Source: Oscarella lobularis (Eukaryota > Porifera > Homoscleromorpha > Homosclerophorida > Oscarellidae). From it: DNA of 64,000 nucleotides. The stretch is taken from assembly GCF_947507565.1 (NCBI RefSeq), contig NC_089185.1:1984001-2048000 (forward strand). Reading direction: 5' to 3'. Under the pieces are notes generated by a model, which was not told where the DNA came from, did not search any database, and worked only from the letters and a program-made list of their open reading frames with translations. Made by a program: the position numbers and the translations under genes. Below, piece after piece: positions 11,021-22,326 of the stretch (position 1 is its first letter; every line of letters starts with the position of its first letter).

Positions 11021-12135
11021 CTAGATGGCCATACACGGACTGCATATTAGGGAATCTTCTTTGAAATAATTCTTCTCTCCTTTGAAGTAATTGTGGCGAA
11101 CCTCTCAAAGGGTCTAAGCCATACTCCGTCGGACGTGTCAAGTGGCCGCCGAATGCTCCGTATACGGCGACGGCCTCTTCAGATGACATGTGGCGGGCGT
11201 CCCGCGTGGTTCTGTTGCGTCATCAAATGGAGGGGAGTACCTTTTCCGGGAATAGGATGGTTATTCCACGATTCGATTAGTATTTGTGCCCCATATTTGA
11301 CGACCATTATTGCGACGCGAGAAACCACATACTTGTGTATGGGATAGTCTATGTCAATAGCGCCAGCGTCACTCATCTCATTAATTGACGCGTGCATTGA
11401 ATTCAACCCAAATCCTTTCCACAATGTGATTCTGCAGAGTACCATGTTGTCCAAATTTTGAACTACAGTATGCCTTGACTAACCTTTGTTGATGGTGTTT
11501 GGATGAAAGGCGTACGATTTCGTCTATTCCTGTGTTCCTCCAACAAGTCCTGCACATATAGGAGCAGGATGTGTTCTCCTCCATGATCAGATCGAACTGT
11601 ATCCCAAACTCCATGAGCCCATATCAAAGGTCTATATCGTAAATAAACATATTTACTGAGAAAATAATAGTATAGTAGCTAAAACTTACTCAAAAAGTGA
11701 CCCATAGATAGTAATAGGATTTTTGACTGGCATGACAGTAAAAGCAACTATCATGCCGCTGAAGCCATCGACAGCTGCATAAAGTGTGACACCATACATT
11801 ACCAGCTTCTCATTTTGATCGATATGGAGCTGATGACCAAAATATTCAGCTGTGTAAGGTATTGGATTAGTTTGTCGCTATGTTCGAGTGGTGCGAGCGT
11901 AATGATACACTGGTGCAACCATCTTCAGAGACTGTCCTATTCTTCGTTGACTTATTCGAAGTCCTCTAGCAGCAAAGAAACCTTTCATGACTTTTCTCCC
12001 GTATGTTGGTCCGACCTGAAAATATAAATATTATAACTTCAGTCTTAGCTAATAATCTCGCTTCTATCCGACTGGCCCACCCGTCGACCGACCTCTTGCA
12101 CAGCTTCGTAAACGAGACGGTCGACTTCTGTCTAA
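11021..12135 (-). pseudogene. Integrase-core (rve-like) protein, copy A
   Basis: The minus strand shows QEVGRRVGQSD, VGPTYGRK, then HIDQNEKLVMYGVT with the first catalytic Asp. HIVERIWVEFNARVN holds the catalytic Glu, followed by LIESWNNHPIPGKGTPLHL and a tail GAFGGHLTRPTEYGLDPL. These blocks match copies B (20.3-21.7 kb) and C (22.3-23.7 kb) in the same order. The family is an integrase-core protein with an N-terminal helix-turn-helix region, seen in many invertebrates and fish. Several stops and frame changes show this copy is dead. It is packed directly between a Helitron fragment and a RecQ fragment. Confidence 0.75.
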
Positions 12136-12149
12136 GTCAAATTGGATCG

Positions 12150-12747
12150 AAATGATATGCCGTTCTTGGAATGTTTCACTCTGGGTCTGCAGAAGACACA
12201 AGGTCGTCAATTCTTCAATTTCTAGCAGATCCTTGCGGGTTCTGCAGATTTATTTTTTGCTACGAGTGCACTTTGCATGGGAATTGACATTAAATGTCTC
12301 CGCATTGTCTTTCACTTTGGTTCTCCCGCAACAATAGAGGGATACCAACAGGAGACAGGGCGAGCTGGGCGAGATGGAACTCGGAGAGAATCAGTTTTAC
12401 TCTGGAACTCCTCTCTGCTGAGGAAGAAAATGCGCGCCTTTATCATCAACGAAGAATTTTGTCGTAGACGGCTTCTGATGAAGTATTTTGATTCGACGTG
12501 CTATTCAGAGGTTTCAAGCACAATTGCTGCAACGTCTGCTCTCGTTTGTGTCATTGCGTCCCCAGTGTTTGCAGACAGAATCCCTCAGTTGTTGATGTCG
12601 TTTCATCTGCAGAAGTGCGTGTGAGGAAAGTTACTGAAGCTCATTTATGATGAGCTTCTTGCGGTAACCGCCACAGAGAGTCTGGAGAGTGAGGACGACG
12701 ATAATTTCTCAGGCAACGACCTGTCACTTGATCAGATGGAAAAATAG
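12150..12747 (+). pseudogene. RecQ-like helicase, C-terminal fragment
   Basis: The frame holds FFATSALCMGIDIKCLRIVFHF (motif V) and GYQQETGRAGRDG (motif VI), then CRRRLLMKYFDSTCYSE, matching the start of the RecQ zinc-binding region. It ends in an acidic tail (ESEDDDNFSGNDLSLDQMEK) after a probable break near 12625. It is closer to textbook RecQ than the 5-6 kb and 43 kb copies. The 5' helicase half is absent. Confidence 0.7.
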
Positions 12748-13142
12748 TTCAAATTTTCTGATTTTTGATGAAGATGACGCGTGCCGCTACGGAAATATCT
12801 CTACATGCTCCACCAGTAGCCGAATCGTTTGTGCTATTTCAGATGTATTTGTTGAAATCGAAATATAAAAAATCTATGCATGCAAGTGGAGTTCACACGA
12901 CGAATGAAGTTTTTTCGTAAAAGTGAGGAAAACAAATCTTTGATGTTTGGAAATGATGGGTTTTTTCTTCCTTCTGTATATACAGCGACGCTATTTCATC
13001 GGAGGATGTCGCATATTTTAAAAACGTCTGATCTTCTGCTTGCTATGACGTGCTTTCCCGATGATGAAAAAAATTTGAAGATAAAGGTCAACTTTCTGAA
13101 ACAAATTCTTTAAATATCTGCTGATTTGCTGGCTGCCTCTGC
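12748..13142. other. No gene recognised
   Basis: AT-rich sequence with a 77-codon frame (12880-13113) of unknown type, just upstream of the Kolobok-like element. Confidence 0.35.
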
Positions 13143-13146
13143 TTAA

Positions 13147-14225
13147 AAGGGAGCTGAAGTGGTTTTTACCAAACATTACAATTTTGTGCAGTTGACTTCT
13201 TTGCAACATTTTATCCTATGTTAGTGTAAGCGGTTTTTGCAAAAACCAAATATGGGCCTTGCACAGCAGTTTTTTACCACGCTGGGCGTGCCTTCTTGTG
13301 ACGTCACAAGAGGAACGGTCTTCCAGACGCGGCGCCTCTCTGAGCCATTGTCCTACCGCGAAGGGCGCTTTTTCTCTCCTATGGTACGTCGATGCGTGGC
13401 TTACGGGTGCAGCAACACCGCTGACGGAGTCTCGCTTTTCACTTTCCGAAAGACCCTGTACAGCGACAGATTTTGACGGAAAGAGTGACTCGAACGCGTG
13501 ACCACTGGGCGGGTCCCTCCGAGCACAGCTTACTTTGTAGCTCTCATTTTGCTCCAGACTGCTTCGAGATCTCTGCAGCACTTTACCAGGATCTTTGAAT
13601 TGTCAAGAAGACGTCACTAAAGCCCAATGCTGTTCCTACGATTTTTCAGCGGCCAGTATCGAGCTTGCGCCCACCGTCAACGACAAATGTTAGAGGCGCG
13701 TTCAGAAAGCGACAGAGGGCTCGAGTAAGTCTTTGAAAAACATCGAGCACGTGTAGAATAAGCTAACGTCGATATTTGAGGAAGATTGTTGAAGAGGTCC
13801 TGATGTTTCCCAGTGCTGAAAACTCAAGTGAAAGCAGCAGCGAATCAGACGATCCCATCGTTCATACTAAGGTCACGACTGCAGAAATAGGCATTCAGTG
13901 CGATCTTCTTACGGTCCCAAAAGAGAACGAAGAAGAACTCGTTTGTGTTACAAATAATAGTGACATGGGTGACATCACGTTGTCAACAGAGGACATAAAC
14001 GAGTTGGATGAGCTGTCGACTTCTTCATTTACTCCAGAAGATACTACTGATCGGTAAATTAATATCTGATCTCTGCAATCCTTAATATAAATATCTTGTA
14101 GGTCTGATTCAGAAAAAGTGATGGCGGGCACAGTGCTTTACATGGAAGAAAGTTTATTGCTTACGAAAGCGCATTGATGGCGTTGTTTCAGTTGTGCCTT
14201 TTCTGTGAAAGCACAAAGGTGGAAG
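13147..14225 (+). mobile_element. Truncated Kolobok-like element (copy 1) with THAP domain
   Basis: A TTAA at 13143-13146 precedes AAGGGAGCTGAAGTGG, matching the left end of the longer copy at 46227. The start of the THAP domain is visible (MVRRCVAYGCSNT near 13381), but a one-base loss breaks it at 13431-13475. The second exon (IVEEVLMFPSAENSSES) and the start of the third (FIAYESALMAL) follow. Similarity to copy 2 stops at about 14225, so the DDE-like region is missing. Nucleotide identity to copy 2 looks above 90 percent by eye. Confidence 0.8.
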
Positions 14226-14399
14226 TCAGGGGGGTTTTGCGCTAGCGCGCGTTTCAACCACGCCCATTCTAAACTGTTCTTTTTCTGCTCGCTTGGGCTG
14301 TATACGGCAGCTCAGCCACTTTCAGTATGTTATAGTCATGACTGCTTTTCGATACAGCGGGTTTCTAACTCGACCATCCTAGTCCTTAACGTGAACCAT

Positions 14400-15577
14400 T
14401 TCGACACCTTTGTACCGTTCGTGCAGGCTCACCGTGTGCTTCAGATCATTGGAGTTGGTCTCGTTGAATAGAAAATCTTATGAAGAACACAGGAATGAGT
14501 TGGTGCACCCCCTTTATCGCTTTAGTTTCGCCTCCACTGACGATTTTGCGATGACATCTCCAACAACCTCAGAAGTCATTGACTACGTCCCTCGTCCAAT
14601 CGTTCTCCACGCTATTTTCGAGGAGATCGACTACGTAGTTCCTTCTTTTCCAGTCCTCCATGTTCGCCTGCACCGTTGTCGCGGAAGACGATTGTCACCG
14701 GAGGGGAAAGAAGAAAACGAAGATATTGATTGCCTAATCAACTCTGCCACAATTTCGTCCAATACGAGATTGCCTTCTACAATTATCCCCACAGCCCATT
14801 GCGATATTAAGGTGTGGTCGTAAAGAAGTAGAATGAGCAAATAGAGACATAATTATATTGAGAAGTCGTCCATTGAACACTATGTATGGGCTCCGCCACG
14901 ACCACTCTTTATCTTTGACGACGTGCCTGTTATTTGGGAGTGGGAGCAGGCAAACGAAGACGACCCTTTGGATTACCTCGATGAGTTCGACGTTGAAAGT
15001 AATGGCCCCGATCGGTTAGACAGCGAACTTGGAGAAGAGGACGAGGACGATGACCAGCAGGAAGGAAGTTTCGACACGAGAGTGCCGCCAAAAAGTACTG
15101 GACAAATTTAGTGAAGATCACGTGCAATCTTTTATGTACTTTACTGAGTTTTTTTGTTTAGGCTTAGTCGCTGTGGAAGCTGAAAGCGAAACAATATCTG
15201 CCGTTGCTTTCAAATGCATGGGAACAACGAAACACGACACTCGCCAAGCAGTTCTTGAGAAAGCAAGGGAATTAATTGCAAAAGGGAGTCGTATTCCTGT
15301 CAAACTCGAAAGAGAGCAGGACAACAGCGTTGACTCCAACGCAGTCTGCTTTAAATTCAACGTTGGAGAAGGATGGCAAAGCGTAGGATATGTAGCGCGC
15401 GAACTCACAACGTACGTCAGCGCGGCCATGACGTCAAATTCCATTCAAAGAATAACAGTTAAGTGGATAAAGTATCGTTATTGGCCTAGGTCAGGTATAG
15501 GTTTCTACACAGCGATAGTCATTGCAAAACGAGGCGAATGGCCTTATGAAGTATTACGCAAAGCAAGTTATTGATTG
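14400..15577 (+). CDS. HIRAN-like domain protein, probable transposon accessory gene
   Basis: An exon near 14887-15110 reads WAPPRPLFIFDDVPVIWEW and a strongly acidic stretch. A short intron is likely (donor near 15111, acceptor TTTAG ending near 15161). The final exon then reads SAVAFKCMGTTKHDTRQAVL, IPVKLEREQDNSVDSNAVCF and GEGWQSVGYVARELTTYV, ending at 15574. The pattern of ER(E)PDNxxDxNAV and GYVAxE resembles HIRAN-type domains in uncharacterised invertebrate proteins. Upstream boundaries are uncertain; 14410-14823 is open but unconvincing. It ends 30 bp from a convergent gene. Confidence 0.5.
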
Positions 15578-15604
15578 CGTGTGACAAATGAAATCAACGA
15601 TTAC

Positions 15605-16108
15605 TCATGCATCTGTTGGTGGAAGAACCACAGGCCCGCTGTGAAATGTTTGCCTAATAGATAAGGTTCCCCTACTAATCATTTTTGCCCTTCCAAACAC
15701 TTTTTGACCAATGTCCTCACGTCTGGACGATTTTAGGCTTTCAAGTCTTGAAGGCCTCTGGGTCTCTTGATCAAAGTCTGGCAGGTCGGTTAGGCGGTAT
15801 CTATTCTTGTCGCTGGTGTGGTAGTAGTAAGGTAGTTCGTTATTTAGTTTCTTTGAAAATTCATGGCAAAGATTCTTCCAGAAACTTTGCACATTCCTCA
15901 TGGTGAAATTCTTTCCGAACTTTTTGTTTAGTATGCTAAATAGACACTCCACGTCGTCAGTAGATGAGACACGCGGATGCTCTATTCCTTTTTCTGCTGC
16001 CTCTCGGCGTCGGATTTCTTGGCTTTCAATATTTGTTGTTATGGCAATAACCGATTCACGGCTAAATCCCCATGCGTCGCGAACTGGCCTATACGTAAGC
16101 AAAGCCAT
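15605..16108 (-). CDS. Transposon-associated protein with EHPRxSSTDDVE block, partial
   Basis: The 167-codon frame reads RPVRDAWGFSRESV, GIEHPRVSSTDDVECLFSIL, FTMRNVQSFWKNLCHEFSKK and ELPYYYHTSDKNRYRL. I know this as a recurring uncharacterised family in sponge, cnidarian and lancelet genomes, usually in repeats; its function is unknown to me. The frame has no internal defect but probably lacks upstream exons, because gypsy sequence starts about 40 bp upstream. It lies tail-to-tail with the HIRAN-like gene. Confidence 0.55.
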   Translation of the reverse strand: MALLTYRPVRDAWGFSRESVIAITTNIESQEIRRREAAEKGIEHPRVSSTDDVECLFSILNKKFGKNFTMRNVQSFWKNLCHEFSKKLNNELPYYYHTSDKNRYRLTDLPDFDQETQRPSRLESLKSSRREDIGQKVFGRAKMISRGTLSIRQTFHSGPVVLPPTDA

Positions 16109-16149
16109 ACATTATAAATTGTCATATATGATATCTTACACTCAATCCT

Positions 16150-16465
16150 GAGAAATGCGAATTTTCAACGGACAGCGTAAAATTCCTAGGCCAAATGGTC
16201 GACGCAGAGGGAATCCGTCCAGACCCAGAAACGACCCTAGCTATACGCGAAATGTCGTCTCCAAAAGACATTCACGGAATTCGCCGACTCCTGGGCATGG
16301 TAAATCATGTCGCAAAGTTTATTCCCAATCTTGCACAAATCACGGAGCCAATACGGAGCCTACTCTCAAAACGAAATCAATGGACGTGGGAAAACAAGCG
16401 TTTGAGAAGATAAAGAAAGCATTGTCCAGTGCACCAGTACTATGCATCAATCCTAATCTAAATGA
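16150..16465 (+). mobile_element. Ty3/gypsy reverse-transcriptase fragment
   Basis: The frame reads EKCEFSTDSVKFLGQMV, IRPDPETTLAIREMSSP, LLGMVNHVAKFIPNL and ITEPIRSLLSKRNQWTW. A frameshift then leads to AFEKIKKALSSAPVLCINP. This is the thumb/connection end of a gypsy-type polymerase. No LTR, protease, RNase H or integrase remains nearby. Confidence 0.85.
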
Positions 16466-16479
16466 TATAATACACGAGC

Positions 16480-16790
16480 AAACAAGGCTCTATTCAAAAT
16501 TGAATTTTGAATTTCTCTCAGGCGCAATTTTCAATATTCAATCTGTTGTACAATTGAAAATCACACCTTGGAGGTGCAATTATCAATATTGTACACTAAT
16601 GAAAATTGAAATATTACACCTACAAGGTGTGATATTTCAATTTTTAACATGAATATTGCACCTCAATGTGTGACATTTCAATTTTCAATAGTGTACAATA
16701 TTGATAATTGCACCTCCAAGGTGTGATTTTCAATTGCTTAAATATTGAAGGCTATTTTCAATTTTCAATATTGCTTACCAATGCAATGAA
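16480..16790. repeat. AT-rich palindromic array (left)
   Basis: Repeated near-palindromes combine GAAAATTGAA-type AT arms with an AGGTGTGA/TCACACCT core. A perfect 48-bp inverted repeat pairs 16551-16598 with 16689-16736, with its centre near 16643, and weaker pairing continues inside. Confidence 0.85.
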
Positions 16791-17754
16791 CGAAAGGCAC
16801 ACGCACATTGGTGCGACGTTGTTGAAGCGGAAATTTCGGCAGATGAAACAAAACAATGGAGTAAGATTTTAAAAACAAGGTTTGCTGTTTTTGTTTGCTG
16901 CTCACTGATCAATATGCGTTTTCCAGAATTGCCATTCCACACATTAACCAGAACGTTTTGTTTCAAATTCTTGAGTTTCCTCTCGGTATTCAGTGGACAA
17001 TGTTACAAAAAGCTCCACACCAGAAAGTGAAAAGTTTTCTGAAAAGTCGAAGACCATATTAAAAAATCTCTAGTCTAATAAATGCATGCATGATACAGAC
17101 ATAACAATTTGGCGTTTTGGGAGGCGTTGGGCGTGAACGACGACCGGCTCCTCGATCGGCGTTCTTTCGAAGGTTGCGCACCTTTGTTTGTTGTTGTGTA
17201 GTGATAATAGTGTTGTAAGACGAGTTTAGAATGTAGAAAGGGGACTTTTGAGGCATTTGAGAAGGTGTGCTTGAGCGCAAAATTGATGTGCTCAAGCAAA
17301 TCAAGCAATGACGTCACCGCAATTCGAATTGATCACGCACGCTGATAGATATAGCTCAATCAATCATTCTATTTATTTTGTAGGAAATGATTATGCTATT
17401 CAAAAATAGGTTCTGCTCTGCTCGATTATGTGATATTTTTCTCGCTTGCCTGAATGGCGTTTTTTTGCTATACCTACTTGCACACTTTGATGAAACTGGC
17501 AGCATTAAGCGTAATTTCTGGCCGTGAGAACCGTTTAATATACATTGCAGTTTGTTCATTGTATATTAGTTACTGAAAAGTAGAATTTTCTCGACTATTA
17601 AACAATAGGATGACTGCACGTAGCGCCATCACTTTGTTTATGTCCCCATTACCCAGTGAGAACTATGTAACCATTTCTGTTTCCAATTTCCGTCCTAATG
17701 CCGTTGTCCAGTATAGAAACATTTAGCGTGCGTGATCAATTTGTTCAATCGATT
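16791..17754. other. No gene recognised, between two palindromic arrays
   Basis: Only short open frames occur on either strand, without recognisable domains. The stretch is flanked on both sides by the same palindromic AT-rich repeat, so it may be the body of a non-autonomous element. Confidence 0.4.
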
Positions 17755-18260
17755 TTCCAAAGGAAAATGAAAATTGAAAATTGAAAATCACACCTTTAAG
17801 GTGCAATTTTCAATTTTTTTATGAAATAAAATATTGAACATTGAAAATCACACCTCAAAATGTGCCATTTTCAATTTTTTATTTACAAAACAATTGAAAA
17901 TCGCACCTTAAAGGTGTGATTTTTCATTTCGTTTTCTACAAAAAATTGAAAATCGCACCTCATAACATGCAATTTTCAATTTTCAGTAGAAAGCAAATCG
18001 AAAACATGATATGCCGTAATCAATTTTCAATTTTATGTTGTTTGCTAGAAAAGAGAATTTCCATGTGCATAGAGTGATTTTCAATTCACTTTACGTTACA
18101 AGGTTGCAAAAATCACTTTCAAATTTCTATTTTCAATTTTGAGTTAAATTTTCAATTTAAACGATTTCCTTTAATAGCTTACATTTTTACAATTTTGCAT
18201 TCATTTCAGCCCTTCTCAAGGCCACTAGTGAACGGCATTTTGAACTGCTTTCTAGACTGA
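17755..18260. repeat. AT-rich palindromic array (right)
   Basis: At least four near-palindromic units of about 36 bp (near 17777, 17838, 17894 and 17945) have the form TTGAAAATCACACC-AGGTGCGATTTTCAA, spaced 50-60 bp apart. Degraded units run to about 18200. Confidence 0.8.
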
Positions 18261-18433
18261 AAATTTAATCAATTATTGTTTGACAGTAGTTATCACACCT
18301 GAAATGTTAGCGCTAAGTTCCGCATTAGCGCCAGACGCTGCCGAGGCTAGCGCCAACCGCCTTCATATTATCGGTAGTATACTACTCGTGGTCCTTGCGT
18401 CCGTTTTCATCTCGTAAATCTTCGTCTCGTACA

Positions 18434-19289
18434 ATGACCGACAAGACCTTTTACGTTACTGTGAATTCGCGCCCGGGCAATGCAATTCCTCTACGAGCCG
18501 CGCAAATAACTTTGCGTATATTGGCTGCGGTGCTGAACGTAAGCTGAACTGTTCTACTACGGAAGGGGCTTCCTTTTATCTCGCGGCTTTGTAGATTCGA
18601 CCGGACACAATGTCGTACATAACCGACGGTACAAACGTAGAAGTGCCAAACGAAGAAGGCAAGTTTGACACCTCCGCCTTCTTCGATGGAGTTCAACTCA
18701 CCGTCCACCTTCGCGCCGGCGCCGACGACAGCGAGGGACAGAGGCTAGGCTGGCAGCCTTCCCAGGGGAGTCCCTGGTCTGCCCCTAGCAGCTACCAGCC
18801 GTCTTCCGCCGGCGTCTTGTCCAGTACAGACGTTGCAGACGGTTTTAGAACCCCCTCAAGGCGCAGCTACGTGCCCTACGCGGGAAGAGGGAAAGCGCGC
18901 GCAACGTTTGCTCCTACGACTACCGTTAAAGTCGTTAGGGCAACGCGAAAGAAGGACGGAAAACCTCAGCCGTCTACCGAGGTTGCCCTTATCACGGTGA
19001 CGGAAGAGAACGCAAACGTTCCCTACATCAATGGACGTCTCCGAGAGCAATTCGGAGACGACAGCCTTTCTCTGTGTCTTCTGGATGGTTGCCAGATTCC
19101 CGACACGAGCAGCACGACTGGTATTAAATAAATTTCTGAAAATAATATCCTTGATTAGAAAATCAATGTATAGGACTGTCCTACTGGAAAGTTGGAAGTA
19201 GGAAGCTTCTCGCCCTACCACCGCGGCCCAGCGCGCAAAAGAAGCGGCCCAAGATCGTAATCGACAGCGACTCAGACATGGAAGAGTGA
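18434..19289 (+). CDS. Uncharacterised intact three-exon gene, 248 residues
   Basis: I place exon 1 at 18434-18538 (MTDKTFYVTVNSRPGNAI), exon 2 at 18595-19120 and exon 3 at 19174-19289. Introns are 56 and 53 bp with GT-AG ends, and the joined frame is open to TGA. The N-terminus (ITLRILAAVLNIRPDT, then FFDGVQLTVHLR) could be a small ubiquitin-like or beta-grasp fold. The middle is proline/serine-rich and the C-terminus basic then acidic (PKIVIDSDSDMEE). A candidate AATAAA lies at 19310. I do not recognise the family. It lies just downstream of a palindromic array and about 100 bp before a RING gene on the same strand, so the two may be partners, either host genes or element cargo. Confidence 0.7.
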
Positions 19290-19388
19290 GGAAGAGTACA
19301 TATACCTATAATAAAATTAAAATTCCTACTCTGTAGTTCTCACCGTGGGAAACGATGCGGAGACGGTTTTGGAGCAGAGGACAGAAAA

Positions 19389-19916
19389 ATGCTGTCGGCG
19401 TTGGAGTCGAAGGTGGACGGAATCAAGTCGGCACTGACCGTCATGGACTCGGCGTCAATAGCAAGCATTCCGCTCCCCCTCGTCCACGTCCTCATGCAAA
19501 CGTTTCAGTGCGTCATCTGTCTGGCCGTCATTGAACCACCGGTCGCTTACGCGTCGTGCTGCCAGAGGCTACTCGGCTGCATGACGTGTGTGGACCAGTG
19601 GTTCAAGACCAGTCGAAGCGTCCTTCAGGCCCAGTGCCCTCATTGCAAATCACCACGCGGGTACAGCAAGGTGGCCGAAATGAAAGGCTTGGGCGACTTC
19701 CTCCGTCAAGTAAGAAGAATACTGCAACCTGCCGGCCAGCAGGGACAGCAGCAGCAGGAGTCGCAGCAAGAAGAGGTGATTGAGGAGGAAGGGGCGGGTC
19801 CTAGCGGTAGCAGAGTGCCCACCGCGACTCAGAGGAGGGCAAATGCCGCGCTGGCAAGAGCCAGGGCTCAAGCGGACAACCCCTCCTCCTCGTCTGAGTC
19901 AGAGGAGATGTAAGCC
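19389..19916 (+). CDS. RING-finger-like protein
   Basis: The 174-codon frame begins MLSALESKVDGIKSALTVMD, a short helical region. It then has a RING-type cysteine pattern from residue about 41: CVICLAVIEPP, CCQRLLGCMTC and CPHCKSPRG. A glutamine-rich and acidic/serine-rich tail follows. RING domains usually recruit E2 enzymes for ubiquitin transfer; that role here is inference. An acceptor-like TGTAG lies near 19335, so an upstream exon could exist and the start is uncertain. No defect is seen inside the frame. Confidence 0.6.
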
Positions 19917-20290
19917 TAGACGGATTTATATCAAGTCGAACCCTCACGTCAGCCCGTTGCTTGCTTTCTGTTCATGTAGTCGTGCTTGCTTTCTGTTCAT
20001 GTAGTCGTGCTTTTCATTGTCCTATCCGTGATGCTCTATGACTGTCTTCTGATGTTGCTTTGACGGGGTCGATAAATATTGCAAGGTCACTGAAGGTGTA
20101 TCCTTAACAAAGGTTGTCGTCTAGGTAAATCCTCTTTTTCCTTTATAGAGCAGACGCCCGAGCTGATTCTGAAATTCCCTGTCCGTAGACGGTGTGTTAC
20201 TGGTAGACAATTGTACGGTTGTCAGTTTATTATTAATTGACCAGGCTCTGCTTTCCATACCGAATTAATTGGCTTTCGACATTAACTAAT
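19917..20290. other. Intergenic, with a 25-bp direct duplication
   Basis: A 25-27-bp unit containing TGCTTTCTGTTCATGTAGTC is present twice in tandem at about 19959-20012. No gene is seen. Confidence 0.5.
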
Positions 20291-20291
20291 T

Positions 20292-21731
20292 TTAAATACG
20301 AGCACTATGACAGTGAAACAGGCGAAGAGTCACTTCTTGGAAAAACCTTACTGACATACGAAACATCAAAGCATCACCATTGGCAACGTTGTGAAATATT
20401 GGATCGAATTTGGGGAATCGACGTGAAAACTCTTGCTCTCTGAGATTTTGTAGATCCAGACGTTGTTCTAAAGGGTCCCAGCCAAAGTTTGACGGATCTG
20501 AGAGTGTGCCTCCTTGCGATCGAAAGGTCACACTGGCTTCCTCTGGAGATGGCACTGCAGACGGGTGAACGGGCCGCAGACGAGTATTTTCACTAATTAA
20601 ATTGTTAGGAATCCCGTGCTCTAAAGCGAGAAGAATGTAATATAATTAGCCCCAGGAATGATCAATACTAGGTATTCGATGATGATTCCACGCCGCCACT
20701 GTTGCAGCTGTTCCGACATGGCACACTCGCAAGCTAACCCATGAGACAGAGAACTTTGACACAGGATCGTCCATATTGAAAGCCTGGTCCTCGACCATCT
20801 TCACCAAGGCGTCCTTCACAGGATAGTTCACGCGGTTGTTGACTTCCACCCATATCCTTTCGATAATGTGATTCTATAGACACTACTACTTGTTCCCGGA
20901 CGGTTTCATTAAAGTTTGATTACCCTTATCGACGGCGTCTGGCAGTAAGGCTCTTTGGATTGATCAAACCTGAGCTGAGCAAGCCTCTCTTGAACGTGCA
21001 ACAAGAGGACAAACTCTCGTCCATGGTCGACACGCACTTGGTCCCAAATGCCGTACAACAGAAGCATAGGTCTGCTGAAAATGTTAGTACTATGTTATAT
21101 ATACATATATGGACGCTGGATTACTTGAAAAGATGGTCGTATATGGCTGCAGGATTTTTAATAGGCATCGAAATGAAGCCAACGATTTTTCTACTGTACC
21201 CGTCGATCGCCGCCACATGAGTCACGCCAAACATGACCAACTTCTCGTTCTGGTCGATGTGGACTTTGTGGCCAGCGTACAGCGCCGTGTACGGGATTGG
21301 ATTCAGAAAAGTCGCTGTTCCTCGCGCTCTCGCATCGTGATGGGTCGGAGCGACTTCTCGTAAAGCTGATGCAACTTTCTGCACGCTTGTGTGCACTCCT
21401 TTGCTCTTCAAATAGCCATGCATGAATTTTCTGCCGTAGGTTGGTCCCACCTACTCATGACCGGACTGTAGGCGTGTCAGAGAGCCAGAGGAAGGCTGAA
21501 GCTAACCTCAGAGACTGCAGAAGCGACGCTCTTACGCACGTCTTCATCTGTCGCGCTGTATCGCCGTGTTATCCCTGTCTGACTGCAAAAGCGTCGAACT
21601 GAGGCCGCCGAAACTCCCCGTTGCCCGGGGTAGAGACACTGAAGCTCTTGGCTCAACTCCGCGTGAGTTCGACCGGCAGCAACGCGGTCTCGGACAAATT
21701 CTTCGAGATTCTCGTCTTCCAAAAAAGACAT
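20292..21731 (-). pseudogene. Integrase-core (rve-like) protein, copy B
   Basis: The first exon starts at 21731 with MSFLEDENLEEFVRDRVAAG and a helix-turn-helix-like segment (VSAASVRRFCSQTGITRR). After a short intron comes VGPTYGRKFMHGYLKSKG. HIDQNEKLVMFGVTHVAAID carries the first catalytic Asp, and MEVNNRVNYPVKDALVKM lies downstream of the catalytic Glu. The tail reads GGTLSDPSNFGWDPLEQ and RRFPKFDPIFHNVANGD. Layout and introns match copy C, which faces away 595 bp upstream. Frame breaks occur near the C-terminal exons. Integrase-core proteins cut and join DNA with a DDE triad. Confidence 0.7.
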
Positions 21732-22326
21732 TGAGAATAGATGATGTGATTAGAAGGCGTGTCTGGCGTGATTAGGAATTTTGACGCCGTTAGCCGGCGC
21801 CAACAACCAGCGAAGGTGCAATTATCAATTTTCAATTTGTGCATTGATTGAAAATTGAATGCTGCCAACGACAAAGAGTGCAAAAGCAATTTTGAATATC
21901 AAAATGCTGAGCAGATTATAGCAGAGCGGTGGCAAGTAAAACGTAGACGCAGAATTTAAAATTGGAAGTTGCTCAAGTGAAGTGTCGGCACGTAATACCT
22001 ACGCAAAGTATTGAAAATTAAAAATTGTTTGACTTAAAAAATGCAAACCTTTTGGCAATATTCAATTATTAGAAAGTTAGCAGGCAATACTTACTTTGGC
22101 AAATCACCACCCAATTTGAAAAACAAAAAAAGAACAAGCAGCAAACAAGCAACAATGAACTATCTATTTTCCAAAAAATTGATATTTACTATGAACGTTT
22201 GGACCACTCACTATTTAGGCTTTCATGTTTCTATCTAGTATCTAAATCAATATTGAAATATTGGAATATTGCACCTGGAGTGGTATTATAACGCCTCCGA
22301 TTTGAACGCACGCTAGCAAAGAAATA
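21732..22326. promoter_or_regulatory. Head-to-head spacer between integrase copies B and C
   Basis: This 595-bp AT-rich spacer separates two divergent integrase starts. It contains inverted copies of the palindromic repeat (CAATTATCAATTTTCAATTT near 21822 and ATATTGCACC near 22265). A shared bidirectional promoter or an element junction are both possible. Confidence 0.4.
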
